DNA of 9,820 bases, from assembly GCA_964390795.1 (NCBI GenBank), contig CAYMLQ010000218.1, positions 1 through 9,820 of the forward strand. The letters run 5' to 3'. The position numbers and the translations under genes are program-made. The notes beneath the pieces are model-generated. The model worked only from the letters and a program-made list of their open reading frames with translations, was not told the origin of the DNA and searched no databases. Below are positions 1 through 7,456 of the stretch, piece after piece. The DNA comes from CAYMLQ01 sp964390795. Its GTDB lineage: Bacteria > Verrucomicrobiota > Kiritimatiellia > RFP12 > UBA1067. The stretch's first letter is position 1. The number at the start of each line of letters is the position of its first letter.

Positions 1-43
1 ACATTGATTGTTTTAGTGTCTTTATTTGAAGTGTCGCCAAAAA

Positions 44-50
44 GAGGTGA
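44..50 (+). promoter_or_regulatory. Ribosome binding site that decides the start of the giant surface protein
   Basis: A purine-rich GAGGTGA lies just before the ATG at 53, with five bases between its GAGG core and the ATG. It favours that ATG over an in-frame TTG at 26, which has no such site and would put an uncleaved-looking nine-residue stretch before the signal peptide. It is one of only two clear Shine-Dalgarno sequences in the window. Confidence 0.75.
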
Positions 51-52
51 AA

Positions 53-3000
53 ATGAAACGCGAAATGGCCTGTATCGGAGGATCGGTGATCGCAGCTCTT
101 GTGTTGCGGGACGGAAGCGTCGCGCACGCCGCAAGCGGCACCTGGAACGGCACCCAAGACACAGCCTGGACGAACAGCGCGAACTGGAGCGCGTCGCCCT
201 ATCCGTCGGGCGGCGACACCGCCACGTTCAACAACGCCGGCAACGGGCAAACGACACTCGCCGTGGCAGGCCTCGCCAGTATCGCCAACCTCACCTTCGA
301 CACCGCCGGTGTTGCGGCTTACACCCTCGGAGCCAACGGAGCGAACCAGCAAACGCTGGTCTTGGCGAACAGCGGAGCTGTCCAGCTCACCTCCAGCGCA
401 GCGAACAGCCAGCGCGTCGACGCCGCTTTGACGCTCGGCACTGACAAGAACACGGGCACCTACACGCTCCGCAATGACCAGACGCTCAACACGCTGACCT
501 TCGCGGGCAACGTCGCCGGCTCTTCGGCGGGCCCGACGGCCGGCGCCAAGACACTAAACGTCGAGGGTGCAGGCAGCACGCGGTTACTGGGAAATGTCAC
601 GCCCGGCGGCGCCGCCTCCCTCACGCTCAACGCGAACGGCAGCGGCCCCCTGACACTCTCGGGGGCAAACACCCTGCAGGCCCTTTACCTGAACGGCGCG
701 AACAGCGTCATCAACATCGGCTCAGGCCAGACCACCTTCACGGGGGCTGGCGGCTACAACCTGGTCGCCAGTCAGAGCGTCACCATCAACGGTACGGGAG
801 CGCTCGTCCTGAGCACAGGCGGCGGCGAGAACTACTCGGACAACGGCGCGGCGAGCGGGACGACCCTCACGGTCAACTGCCGGCTCACGGGCAACAGCGG
901 GTTCGAGTACTATCATAGTACCTATTTGGGCACGATCGCCCTGAACGGCGTCAACGACTTCGCCGGCAACATCATCTTCAACCAAGCGGGCACGATCAGC
1001 GCGGCGAACGTCGGCAACAAGGGCTCCACCACCAGCAACCTCGGCAAGGGCACGTCGATCATCTTTGCCACTGCAAGCAACGCACGTTTTCTCTATACGG
1101 GTGCAGGTGAAACGAGCGACCGAACGATCGAGCTACGTCACAACGCGATCCTCGAGACGTCCGGCTCTGGCAAGCTGATTTTGACCTCTCCGGTCCTCTC
1201 TACCGCAGGCGCGAAGGCGCTGACCCTGCAAGGCACTGGCTTAGGCGAGTTCGCCGGCGCGATCGGCAACAACACGGGCACCGTCTCGGTCGTAAAGGCA
1301 GGCACTGGCACGTGGACCCTTTCGACGACCAACACGTACACAGGGTCGACGGCCATCAACGGCGGCACGCTCGCCCTTTCCGGCGCCCTGGGCTCCATCC
1401 CCTCCACCAGCGGGCTCACGGTGTCCGGCAACGGCACACTCCTGTTGAGCAATACCGCCGACGCCAACAACACCAACCGCCTCTCTGACGCCGCCGCCAT
1501 CGTCCTCGCCAACGGCACGCTGAGCGTCTCCAATGACGCCAGCGGCACCGACTTCTCCGAGACGGTCGGTGCGGTCACCGCCAGCCTCGGCGTAAACACC
1601 ATCGCCGCGACCCAGGCCGCCGAGGGCCGGACCTCCACGCTCCGTCTCGCCTCGCTCGCTCGCACAACCGGCGCAACCGTCAACTTCGCGGGCGCGGGCC
1701 TCGGCGACAGCGACCGTAACCGCCTCTTCATCGCCGGCCTCGCCGACGGCGCGCTCGGCGTCTGGGCCACTGTCAACGGCACTCATTTCGCGGCTTACAG
1801 CAGCTCGCGGGGCATCTACGCGGCCAGCATCGACGACGGTATCGTCGCCGACATTGCCGCGCTCGGCCCCGACTCGGTCATTCCCGACAACGAGGCATCC
1901 TCCGCCCGCATCAACAGCATCGGAACCATCGGCCCCATCACCCTCGAAGGCGCGTGGACGAACCGCACCTCCTCGGTGCTGCAGAACACCGCGACCGACG
2001 CCACCGTGGCCATGCGCACGGGCGCGACCAACAAGACGCTGCTCACTACGATACTCCAAGTCGGCGCGGACAAGGCGTCCCTCACCGTCGGCGAAACCGA
2101 GGGTGACGGCTTCATCACCGCTCTCACCCCCGGAGGCGACCTCGCCTTGCGCAACGACAGCACCAACTCGCTGCTCACCCTCAACGCGTCCGTCATCAAC
2201 AACACCACGGCGTCCGCTCTCTACAAATACGGCTCCGGCCCTGTCAAGCTCGCAGGCCAGAATACGTACACCGGCCCGACCGCCCTCAACGAAGGCACGC
2301 TGATCATCGCAGGCAGTTCAACCCAGACCCTCGCCGGCGCGATCAGCGGCGCGGGCTCGCTGACCAAAGAAGGATCAGGTCGCCTGCTCCTCGCAGGCGC
2401 AAACACCTACTCCGGCGCGACCCTCATCAGCGCGGGCGTCGTAGCCCCCTCGAACAACACCGCCTTCGGTGCCGCCTCAGCAGGCACGGTCATCGCCAGC
2501 GGCGCCACGCTCGACGTGGGCTCGTTCGCCCTAGACTCCCTCATCATGGCAGAGCCCTTCACAGTCAGCGGCACGGGCGCGAACGGACAAGGCGCGATCG
2601 TCAACACTGGCAACCAGCAAATCAATGCCTTAAGCAAGATCGCCCTCGCGGACAACGCCACGTTCGGCGGAACGGCGCGCTGGGATATGCGCAGCAACGC
2701 CGCGACCCTCTCCCTGAACGGTTACACGCTGACGAAAGCCGGGACGAACCTCTTGTATCTCGTCAACACGACCGTCCATCCGGACTCCCCCTCGGCAACG
2801 GGACACATCGATATCACCACCGGCCGCTTCCTGTTGCAGGACGGCACCGTACTGAACGGCAGCTTAAATAATAAGCTGACAGTCCGCAGCGGCGCCGAGC
2901 TGGGCTACTACAGTCTGGCAGCAGCCAGCGCGCCCGTCTGGTCGCTGATCCTCGAGGACCGCTCTGCCGTCGTCACCACTTTGGGCGCATTCCCGCTGAA

Positions 3001-5935
3001 CACCTGGGCCGGCCCGGTCACGCTGAGCGGCAACGTGACCCTCACCGGCGACAACGCCGGCTACAGCGAAACCTTCAGCGGCCCCATCTCCGGCAGCGGC
3101 TCGCTCTACAAGACGGGCGTTTCCCCCGTCTACCTCACCGGCAGCAACAGCACCTACGCCGGCTCGACGGTCATCAGCAACGGCACGCTCTGGGTCTACA
3201 ACGCCGGAGCGCTGTCCGGGTATAACACCCCCGGCAAAGTCGTTGTCCTCGGCAACATGACCCTCGGCGTGCGGCCCGGCAACGGCGTCAGCGGCTGGAA
3301 CAAGGCGCAGCTCGACGCCCTGCGCGTCAACGCGACGTTCGTCAACAACACCGCCGTTCTCGGCATCGACACCACACCGGCCCACTTCGTTTACGACAGC
3401 AACATCTCGCAGCCGCTCTACCTCGCCAAATACGGGATCAACACGCTCACGCTGGCCGGCACCAACACCTACTCCGGCACCACCCGCGTCACCGCCGGCA
3501 CGCTGGCGTTCGGCCCCACGAGTTCGAACACGCTCGCTACAATCACCGTAAGCGGCGGCGCGGTCGGCCCCACTTTGAACATCGACGGCCCAACGCTCCT
3601 GACAGGCGCAAACAACCTGGTGGCAGGCGCGGCCGCGGGCGATCGCAGCCTGGTGAACGTCACAGCCCCTGTGGCCATGTACGACACCCTGCTCGCCAAC
3701 TTGACCGGCGCGAACGGCGCGCTTTACCAGACGGCCGGAACCCTCACCTGCCGCTATCTGGGAATCGGCGCGAACGGCTACGGCTATTACCGCCTGACGG
3801 GCGGCACGGTCACGGCAACAGCCTATCATGAGGTCGGCACCTATGGAAACGGCGTCATGGAGGTGTACGGCGGCACGGTCGCGCCGGGCGCCGGCACCTT
3901 CGATATCAACCGCAGAGCCAACGCCATCGGGGTTCTCAACGTCTTCGGCGGTACCGTCAGAGCGCCGTCCGGCGCAAACCCCCTGCAGATGGGGCGCAGT
4001 GACTTCACCGGCCCCAACGCCCGCCTGAATATTTTTGGCGGCACGGTCGACGCCTCCGTCGGCAGCACGACCAAGATTCTGGACATGAACGCCGGCGGCG
4101 CGGCGGGCGGCACAACGGCCGTCAACCTGAAGTCCGGCGGCACCCTCGCCGCCAATAAAATCAGCGCCACGCAAGGTGGGCAGACCGTCTTCAACTTCGA
4201 CGGCGGCACGCTACGGGCCTCGCCTTCGACAACCGTCGGAACGACCTTCCTGCAAGGCCTCGCCGCCGCGGTCGTCTATCCCGGCGGCGCAGTGATCGAC
4301 ACCACCAACGCGACTGTCCGGATCAACCAGTCCCTGCTGGCCCCAGTTGGCTCCGGCGTCGCCGCCCTTCCCTTGCGCAGCGCGGGCGCGGGCTACATCG
4401 GCGCGCCCGCCGTCAACATCAGCGGCGGCAGCGGCACCGGCGCCACCGCCATCGCGACCGTTGACCTGACTGACAGCAGCCCCACCAAAGGCCAGGTGAC
4501 CGGGCTCGCGGTCACCAGCCCCGGCTTCGGCTACCTGCCGAGCGACACCGTGACCGTCACTCTGGTCGGCGGCGGCTACACCGCGGCGGCCGTGACCAAC
4601 ACCTGCACGCTCGCCCCCAACTCCGCCAGCGGCGGCCTCACCAAACTCGGCTCTGGCAGCCTCACCCTGGGCGGCACGAACACCTATGGCGGCGCCACCG
4701 TCATCAGCAACGGCACGCTTAACCTCGGCGTGGCCAACGCGCTGCCCACGAACGCGGCCGTGCTCGTCGCCGGCGGCACCTACGATCTGGGCAGCTTCTG
4801 CGTCACGAACGGCTCGGTCACCGTGACCGCCGGAACGATTAGAAACGGAACGCTGGTGGCCGGCAATCTCACCAAGTCCGAGAGCGGGTCCTTCGCCCTG
4901 AGCGCCGCGCTCGCCTCACCCGCCCCGGTCGTCGTCGCGCAGGGCACCCTGCGGCTGACACCCCTGACCGGACTGTACGAGGGCGCCGTTTCGGGATCGT
5001 TCAACATCACCGACGCGAACCCGAAAACGCAGGTGCAGCTCACCACGCGCATGGCCAACACCGCGATCGGCTGGTCCGACAACACCACCTACATCTACAG
5101 CGGCTACGTCTGGAACAACTCGGGAAGCGACGCCACCTGGACCTTCGCCGAGAACTTCGACGACTCCGTCCTGCTCAAGATCGACGGCAACACCGTGTTC
5201 AACAACGGAGCGTGGAGCGCGCCCACCAAGGCCAACTACACCCTGACCCCCGGCGCCCACGCGATCGAGATCCGCTTCGGCCAGGGCAGCGGCGGCGTGG
5301 GCCCCATCAACGGCAGCACAACCTCACCCACGACGTGGTGGACGGTCAGCGGCCTAGGCTTCGGCTACGACCCGCAAGGCCGCAACGCGGAGACCATCGG
5401 CTATTACCAGCCGCTGACCGACCCGGGTAACGGCAGCCTGCTGACGCCTACCGCGACGGCCGCCGCGAACCTGCTCTCAACAGCCACGACCGTCCAGGTA
5501 CACACAGGGGCCACCCTCGACCTGGGCGGCTCCCAGCAGACCCTCGCGGGCCTCAGCGGCAGCGGCACCGTCTCCAACGGCACGCTCGCCGTGACCGGCA
5601 CGATCGCACCCGGAGGCACGAACGTCATCGGCACGCTCACGCTCGCCGCGTCCACGACACTCGCCGGAACGCTGCTCGCCGACGTTTCCGCGAACGGCGA
5701 CAGCGACCAGCTTGTCGTACAGGGCAGCCTGAACCTCTCCAGCCTGTCTCTGGTCATCGCCAACCCGGCCCAGCTTGACCGCCACCAGCAGTACACCGTC
5801 CTGGCCTGCACGGGGACGCGCACCGGCGTGTTCGCCGCCGTCACGATCCCTGACCCGCGCTGGCACGTGGTCTACCTCTCCAACGGAGCGGTCAAACTGA
5901 TCTTCAGCGACGGCTCGCTGATCAAGTTGCTCTAA
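53..5935 (+). CDS. Giant secreted PATR (autotransporter-associated beta-strand repeat) protein with PA14-like insertion
   Basis: The 1960-residue product is predicted to be a secreted right-handed beta-helix, probably an adhesin or surface-matrix protein. Residues 1-26 look like a Sec signal (MKRE, hydrophobic stretch, AHA cleavage site), though the hydrophobic core is short and followed by RDG. Next comes a W-G-x-x-D-x-AW...NW opening typical of PATR proteins. Repeats matching LTKxGxGxLxLxGxNTYxG (Pfam PF12951, TIGR02601) start near residues 413, 723, 770, 1018, 1124 and 1529, with a degenerate copy near 1606. Residues about 1219-1396 carry another repeat type ending in GGTV or GGTL. Residues about 1440-1516 form a Gly/Thr-rich module (SAGAGY...GGSGTGAT). 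Residues about 1642-1776 resemble a PA14 domain (FAENFDDSVLLKIDG, then LTPGAHAIEIRFGQG). The last ~150 residues are Gly/Thr/Leu-rich beta strands ending VKLIFSDGSLIKLL. I see no beta-barrel, PEP-CTERM or LPXTG signal, so anchoring is unknown. Low-complexity composition makes the exact role unassignable. Confidence 0.93.
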   Translation: MKREMACIGGSVIAALVLRDGSVAHAASGTWNGTQDTAWTNSANWSASPYPSGGDTATFNNAGNGQTTLAVAGLASIANLTFDTAGVAAYTLGANGANQQTLVLANSGAVQLTSSAANSQRVDAALTLGTDKNTGTYTLRNDQTLNTLTFAGNVAGSSAGPTAGAKTLNVEGAGSTRLLGNVTPGGAASLTLNANGSGPLTLSGANTLQALYLNGANSVINIGSGQTTFTGAGGYNLVASQSVTINGTGALVLSTGGGENYSDNGAASGTTLTVNCRLTGNSGFEYYHSTYLGTIALNGVNDFAGNIIFNQAGTISAANVGNKGSTTSNLGKGTSIIFATASNARFLYTGAGETSDRTIELRHNAILETSGSGKLILTSPVLSTAGAKALTLQGTGLGEFAGAIGNNTGTVSVVKAGTGTWTLSTTNTYTGSTAINGGTLALSGALGSIPSTSGLTVSGNGTLLLSNTADANNTNRLSDAAAIVLANGTLSVSNDASGTDFSETVGAVTASLGVNTIAATQAAEGRTSTLRLASLARTTGATVNFAGAGLGDSDRNRLFIAGLADGALGVWATVNGTHFAAYSSSRGIYAASIDDGIVADIAALGPDSVIPDNEASSARINSIGTIGPITLEGAWTNRTSSVLQNTATDATVAMRTGATNKTLLTTILQVGADKASLTVGETEGDGFITALTPGGDLALRNDSTNSLLTLNASVINNTTASALYKYGSGPVKLAGQNTYTGPTALNEGTLIIAGSSTQTLAGAISGAGSLTKEGSGRLLLAGANTYSGATLISAGVVAPSNNTAFGAASAGTVIASGATLDVGSFALDSLIMAEPFTVSGTGANGQGAIVNTGNQQINALSKIALADNATFGGTARWDMRSNAATLSLNGYTLTKAGTNLLYLVNTTVHPDSPSATGHIDITTGRFLLQDGTVLNGSLNNKLTVRSGAELGYYSLAAASAPVWSLILEDRSAVVTTLGAFPLNTWAGPVTLSGNVTLTGDNAGYSETFSGPISGSGSLYKTGVSPVYLTGSNSTYAGSTVISNGTLWVYNAGALSGYNTPGKVVVLGNMTLGVRPGNGVSGWNKAQLDALRVNATFVNNTAVLGIDTTPAHFVYDSNISQPLYLAKYGINTLTLAGTNTYSGTTRVTAGTLAFGPTSSNTLATITVSGGAVGPTLNIDGPTLLTGANNLVAGAAAGDRSLVNVTAPVAMYDTLLANLTGANGALYQTAGTLTCRYLGIGANGYGYYRLTGGTVTATAYHEVGTYGNGVMEVYGGTVAPGAGTFDINRRANAIGVLNVFGGTVRAPSGANPLQMGRSDFTGPNARLNIFGGTVDASVGSTTKILDMNAGGAAGGTTAVNLKSGGTLAANKISATQGGQTVFNFDGGTLRASPSTTVGTTFLQGLAAAVVYPGGAVIDTTNATVRINQSLLAPVGSGVAALPLRSAGAGYIGAPAVNISGGSGTGATAIATVDLTDSSPTKGQVTGLAVTSPGFGYLPSDTVTVTLVGGGYTAAAVTNTCTLAPNSASGGLTKLGSGSLTLGGTNTYGGATVISNGTLNLGVANALPTNAAVLVAGGTYDLGSFCVTNGSVTVTAGTIRNGTLVAGNLTKSESGSFALSAALASPAPVVVAQGTLRLTPLTGLYEGAVSGSFNITDANPKTQVQLTTRMANTAIGWSDNTTYIYSGYVWNNSGSDATWTFAENFDDSVLLKIDGNTVFNNGAWSAPTKANYTLTPGAHAIEIRFGQGSGGVGPINGSTTSPTTWWTVSGLGFGYDPQGRNAETIGYYQPLTDPGNGSLLTPTATAAANLLSTATTVQVHTGATLDLGGSQQTLAGLSGSGTVSNGTLAVTGTIAPGGTNVIGTLTLAASTTLAGTLLADVSANGDSDQLVVQGSLNLSSLSLVIANPAQLDRHQQYTVLACTGTRTGVFAAVTIPDPRWHVVYLSNGAVKLIFSDGSLIKLL
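3707..4240 (+). repeat. GGTV-type protein repeat block inside the giant surface protein
   Basis: About 180 residues hold consecutive units of roughly 25-30 residues, each ending in a short strand plus Gly-Gly-Thr-Val/Leu: YRLTGGTV, MEVYGGTV, LNVFGGTV, LNIFGGTV, NLKSGGTL and NFDGGTL. Several units begin with a Gly-rich turn such as IGANGYG or VGTYGNG. The pattern resembles the T5SS/PEP-CTERM-associated repeat (TIGR04393 as I recall it) rather than PATR, because the LTKxGxG and NTYxG elements are absent. It probably continues the beta-helix with differently shaped coils. Confidence 0.6.
4976..5380 (+). other. PA14-like domain inside the giant surface protein
   Basis: About 135 residues (roughly 1642-1776 of the protein) break the repeat pattern. 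They are richer in aromatic and charged residues: YIYSGYVWNN, then ATWTFAENFDDSVLLKIDG, VFNNGAW, and LTPGAHAIEIRFGQG. This order (a strand with W and F, an adjacent Asp pair, an I-D-G turn, then the 'G-H-x-I-E-I-R' strand) is what I know from PA14 domains, where the Asp pair helps bind calcium and glycans in yeast adhesins. The assignment is by pattern only. It splits the segment between a degenerate PATR unit and the C-terminal strands. Confidence 0.6.
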
Positions 5936-5943
5936 CGCCCGCC

Positions 5944-6585
5944 GTGCTGCGCGATTTCACCATCCTGCCCGTCACCGCCGCCGCCGGCCTGACCGCCGGC
6001 GGCGGGCCGTTGGTTTTCCTCGCCGCAGCCCTGGCCGCAGCCGGCGCCGCGTGGCTCAAACACCTCCGCCCGCCGGGCGGCCTCTGCTTCGCAAACCTAG
6101 ACCCGCAGAAGCCCGAGAGCGCCATCTTCCTCAGCGCCTTTCGCGAGACGCTCGCCTGTGCCCGCCGCACAATGCGCCCCGTCCGCTTGCGGCTCGCCTG
6201 CTGCTCCCCCGTCGCGCGTCCCGTCTTCCGCCTCAACCTCAGCCGCGACAACGACCTCGAATTCTCCTGCGCTTCCCGTACGAGCGCCCTCAAGCAGCCC
6301 GGCGTCTGGCTGGCGGACCACCCCTTGCCGCTCGTGCTGCCGCACACGCGTAGCCTCACGCTCGTTTTTGAAACGTGCGGCGCCAGCCGCATCCGCGTAT
6401 CGCAAGATTCGGGAACGCCTTGTCGGATGCGGCACTGGCTGGTTTTGGCGCTGCTCGCAACCGTCGCGTGCGCGCTCGACCTCGGCTGGCTGCTCGCGGC
6501 CGCCCTAGGCTTCGCGCTTCAGACCTGCCTGCTGGAACAGCAACCGCAGCGTACGCCACAGGATACGCGCGTCCAGAGACACTGA
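5944..6585 (+). CDS. Unrecognised small membrane protein downstream of the surface protein
   Basis: I do not recognise the family. The GTG start lies eight bases after the stop of the surface-protein gene; no Shine-Dalgarno is visible and the first in-frame ATG is only at codon 77, so GTG is the best start. The 213-residue product has two hydrophobic stretches, at about residues 9-38 (Ala/Gly/Leu-rich) and 164-196 (HWLVLALLATVACALDLGWL). The ~125 residues between them alternate hydrophobic and polar residues (for example VRLRLACC, FRLNLSR, RSLTLVFE) as in beta strands. Nine cysteines are spread over the protein. Codon third positions are overwhelmingly G or C, like the neighbours, which supports real coding. 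The last 27 codons, including the end of the second hydrophobic stretch, overlap the 3' end of the opposing sugar transferase gene. Co-transcription with the surface-protein gene suggests an envelope role, but that is inference. Confidence 0.72.
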   Translation: MLRDFTILPVTAAAGLTAGGGPLVFLAAALAAAGAAWLKHLRPPGGLCFANLDPQKPESAIFLSAFRETLACARRTMRPVRLRLACCSPVARPVFRLNLSRDNDLEFSCASRTSALKQPGVWLADHPLPLVLPHTRSLTLVFETCGASRIRVSQDSGTPCRMRHWLVLALLATVACALDLGWLLAAALGFALQTCLLEQQPQRTPQDTRVQRH

Positions 6586-7305
6586 CCGGTTGCACAGATA
6601 GTACGCGTCCAGCAGGCACATCTCGTCAAAGGTCCGCTCGTTGCGCCCAGCGACCTGCCACAGCCCGGTCATGCCCGGCACACCCTTCAAACGCAACGCG
6701 TGACACGGCCGCATATAGTGCCCCTGATCGCTCGCGGGCAGCGGGCGCGGCCCCACCAGCCGCATCTCACCGCGCGCCACATTGACCAGTTGCGGAAGCT
6801 CGTCCAGAAACGTGCGCCTCAGCAAGCTTCCCGTGCGCGTCACGCGCGGGTCACGCTCCAGTTTGAAAAGATGCCCCTCGGTTCCCAGTTTGCTCTGGAG
6901 CTTCTCATGCAAGTCCTCCGCCCGGCGCTTCATGGTGCGGAACTTGAACAGCGTGAAGGGCGCCCCGTTACGTCCGTACCGCTCCTGCCGAAACAGAACC
7001 GGCGCGCCGTCGAACATGTAAATGAGCGCGGCCACAACTGCGAGCAAAGGGCTCAGCGCCAGCAGCAACAAAGCGGCGGCGGCACGCTCATACCACCCGC
7101 AGCGCGTCTGCTGCGCTGCGGCGCGAAACACAAAGCAACCGTCGGTTTCCCCATAGCCCAGAGGACAGCACCCCGCGTGGTCGGTCAGAACCCGCACGCA
7201 GGCTGCCGGCACCGCTGCAACGGCACCGTCCCTCGCCGCATCTTCGACAAACGCGAGGACGTCCCCCACCGCCGCGCTCCCGGAATCTTTGTAAAATAGC
7301 GTCAT
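6505..7305 (-). CDS. Bacterial sugar transferase (monotopic phosphoglycosyl transferase)
   Basis: The protein belongs to the bacterial sugar transferase family (Pfam PF02397), which moves a phospho-sugar from a UDP-sugar to undecaprenyl phosphate at the inner membrane, the first step of exopolysaccharide, O-antigen or glycoprotein glycan assembly. In the 266 residues I see the membrane re-entrant helix (about 74-97, with the helix-breaking Ser85-Pro86), FRQER (105-109), KFRTM (121-125), the catalytic Asp168-Glu169 in LDELPQL, GPRPL (185-189) and PGMTGLWQVAGRN (210-222). These are the family hallmarks, so the enzyme should be active. It lacks the four-helix N-terminal half of WbaP-type enzymes; instead about 70 mostly non-hydrophobic residues with several cysteines precede the catalytic part. 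ATG at 7305 is chosen because an ATG five bases upstream runs straight into a stop. No glycosyltransferase or Wzx/Wzy gene adjoins it, so the sugar and the product are unknown. Confidence 0.93.
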   Translation of the reverse strand: MTLFYKDSGSAAVGDVLAFVEDAARDGAVAAVPAACVRVLTDHAGCCPLGYGETDGCFVFRAAAQQTRCGWYERAAAALLLLALSPLLAVVAALIYMFDGAPVLFRQERYGRNGAPFTLFKFRTMKRRAEDLHEKLQSKLGTEGHLFKLERDPRVTRTGSLLRRTFLDELPQLVNVARGEMRLVGPRPLPASDQGHYMRPCHALRLKGVPGMTGLWQVAGRNERTFDEMCLLDAYYLCNRSVSLDARILWRTLRLLFQQAGLKREA

Positions 7306-7323
7306 TGCATTTCTTGACTGCTT

Positions 7324-7352
7324 AGTATCCCCTTTCCATGCCCCCGCTTCAA
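7324..7352 (-). promoter_or_regulatory. Candidate sigma-70 promoter of the sugar transferase gene
   Basis: On the minus strand TTGAAG (7347-7352) and GATACT (7324-7329) each match four of six consensus bases with a 17-base spacer. Transcription would begin near 7317, leaving a leader of about 12 bases before the ATG at 7305. That leader contains only a weak AAGAA purine run as a ribosome site. A six-base inverted repeat (CCGCTT at 7344-7349, AAGCGG at 7360-7365, ten-base loop) overlaps the -35 and could be an operator, but this is speculative. Confidence 0.45.
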
Positions 7353-7381
7353 GCCCGGAAAGCGGCCAGTACGCATTCAGC

Positions 7382-7416
7382 TCCTAACTATTAACTATTA
7401 GCTATTAACTCCTAAC
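7382..7416. repeat. Heptanucleotide tandem repeat, five units, upstream of tadA
   Basis: Five consecutive 7-base units read TCCTAAC, TATTAAC, TATTAGC, TATTAAC and TCCTAAC. All keep the pattern T-x-x-T-A-R-C. The stretch is AT-rich against a GC-rich background and ends five bases before the putative -35 of tadA. It resembles, in unit length and intergenic placement, the short tandemly repeated repetitive (STRR) sequences known from cyanobacteria; its function here is unknown. Confidence 0.85.
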
Positions 7417-7420
7417 TGTC

Positions 7421-7450
7421 TTTACATCCCCCCGCCCCAGCGCCTACAAT
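7421..7450 (+). promoter_or_regulatory. Sigma-70 promoter of tadA, probably giving a leaderless mRNA
   Basis: TTTACA (7421-7426) and TACAAT (7445-7450) each match five of six consensus bases and are 18 bases apart. This is the best promoter in the window. The -10 element ends only six bases before the tadA ATG (7457), so the usual start point of transcription falls on or within a base or two of the A of that ATG. No Shine-Dalgarno is present, consistent with a leaderless transcript. Confidence 0.6.
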
Positions 7451-7456
7451 CGTCGC

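Noticed and set aside
26..52. TTG start giving nine extra residues on the surface protein
   Set aside because: No ribosome site precedes it, whereas the ATG at 53 has GAGGTGA and begins a signal peptide.
1138..2208. Further minus-strand open frames opposite the surface protein
   Set aside because: Low-complexity antisense shadows that overlap each other, with no recognisable domain.
2864..4174. 436-codon minus-strand open frame opposite the surface protein
   Set aside because: Its Gly/Ala/Val/Arg/Asp-rich composition is what the antisense of GC-rich repeat DNA gives; the plus frame has clear domains and a ribosome site.
5922..6392. 156-codon minus-strand frame rich in Arg, Ser and Ala
   Set aside because: The opposing plus frame shows the GC-ending codon pattern and membrane segments; this one reads as its antisense.
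6700..7299. 199-codon plus-strand frame opposite the sugar transferase
   Set aside because: The minus strand carries all sugar transferase motifs; the plus frame is Arg/His/Gln-rich without domains.
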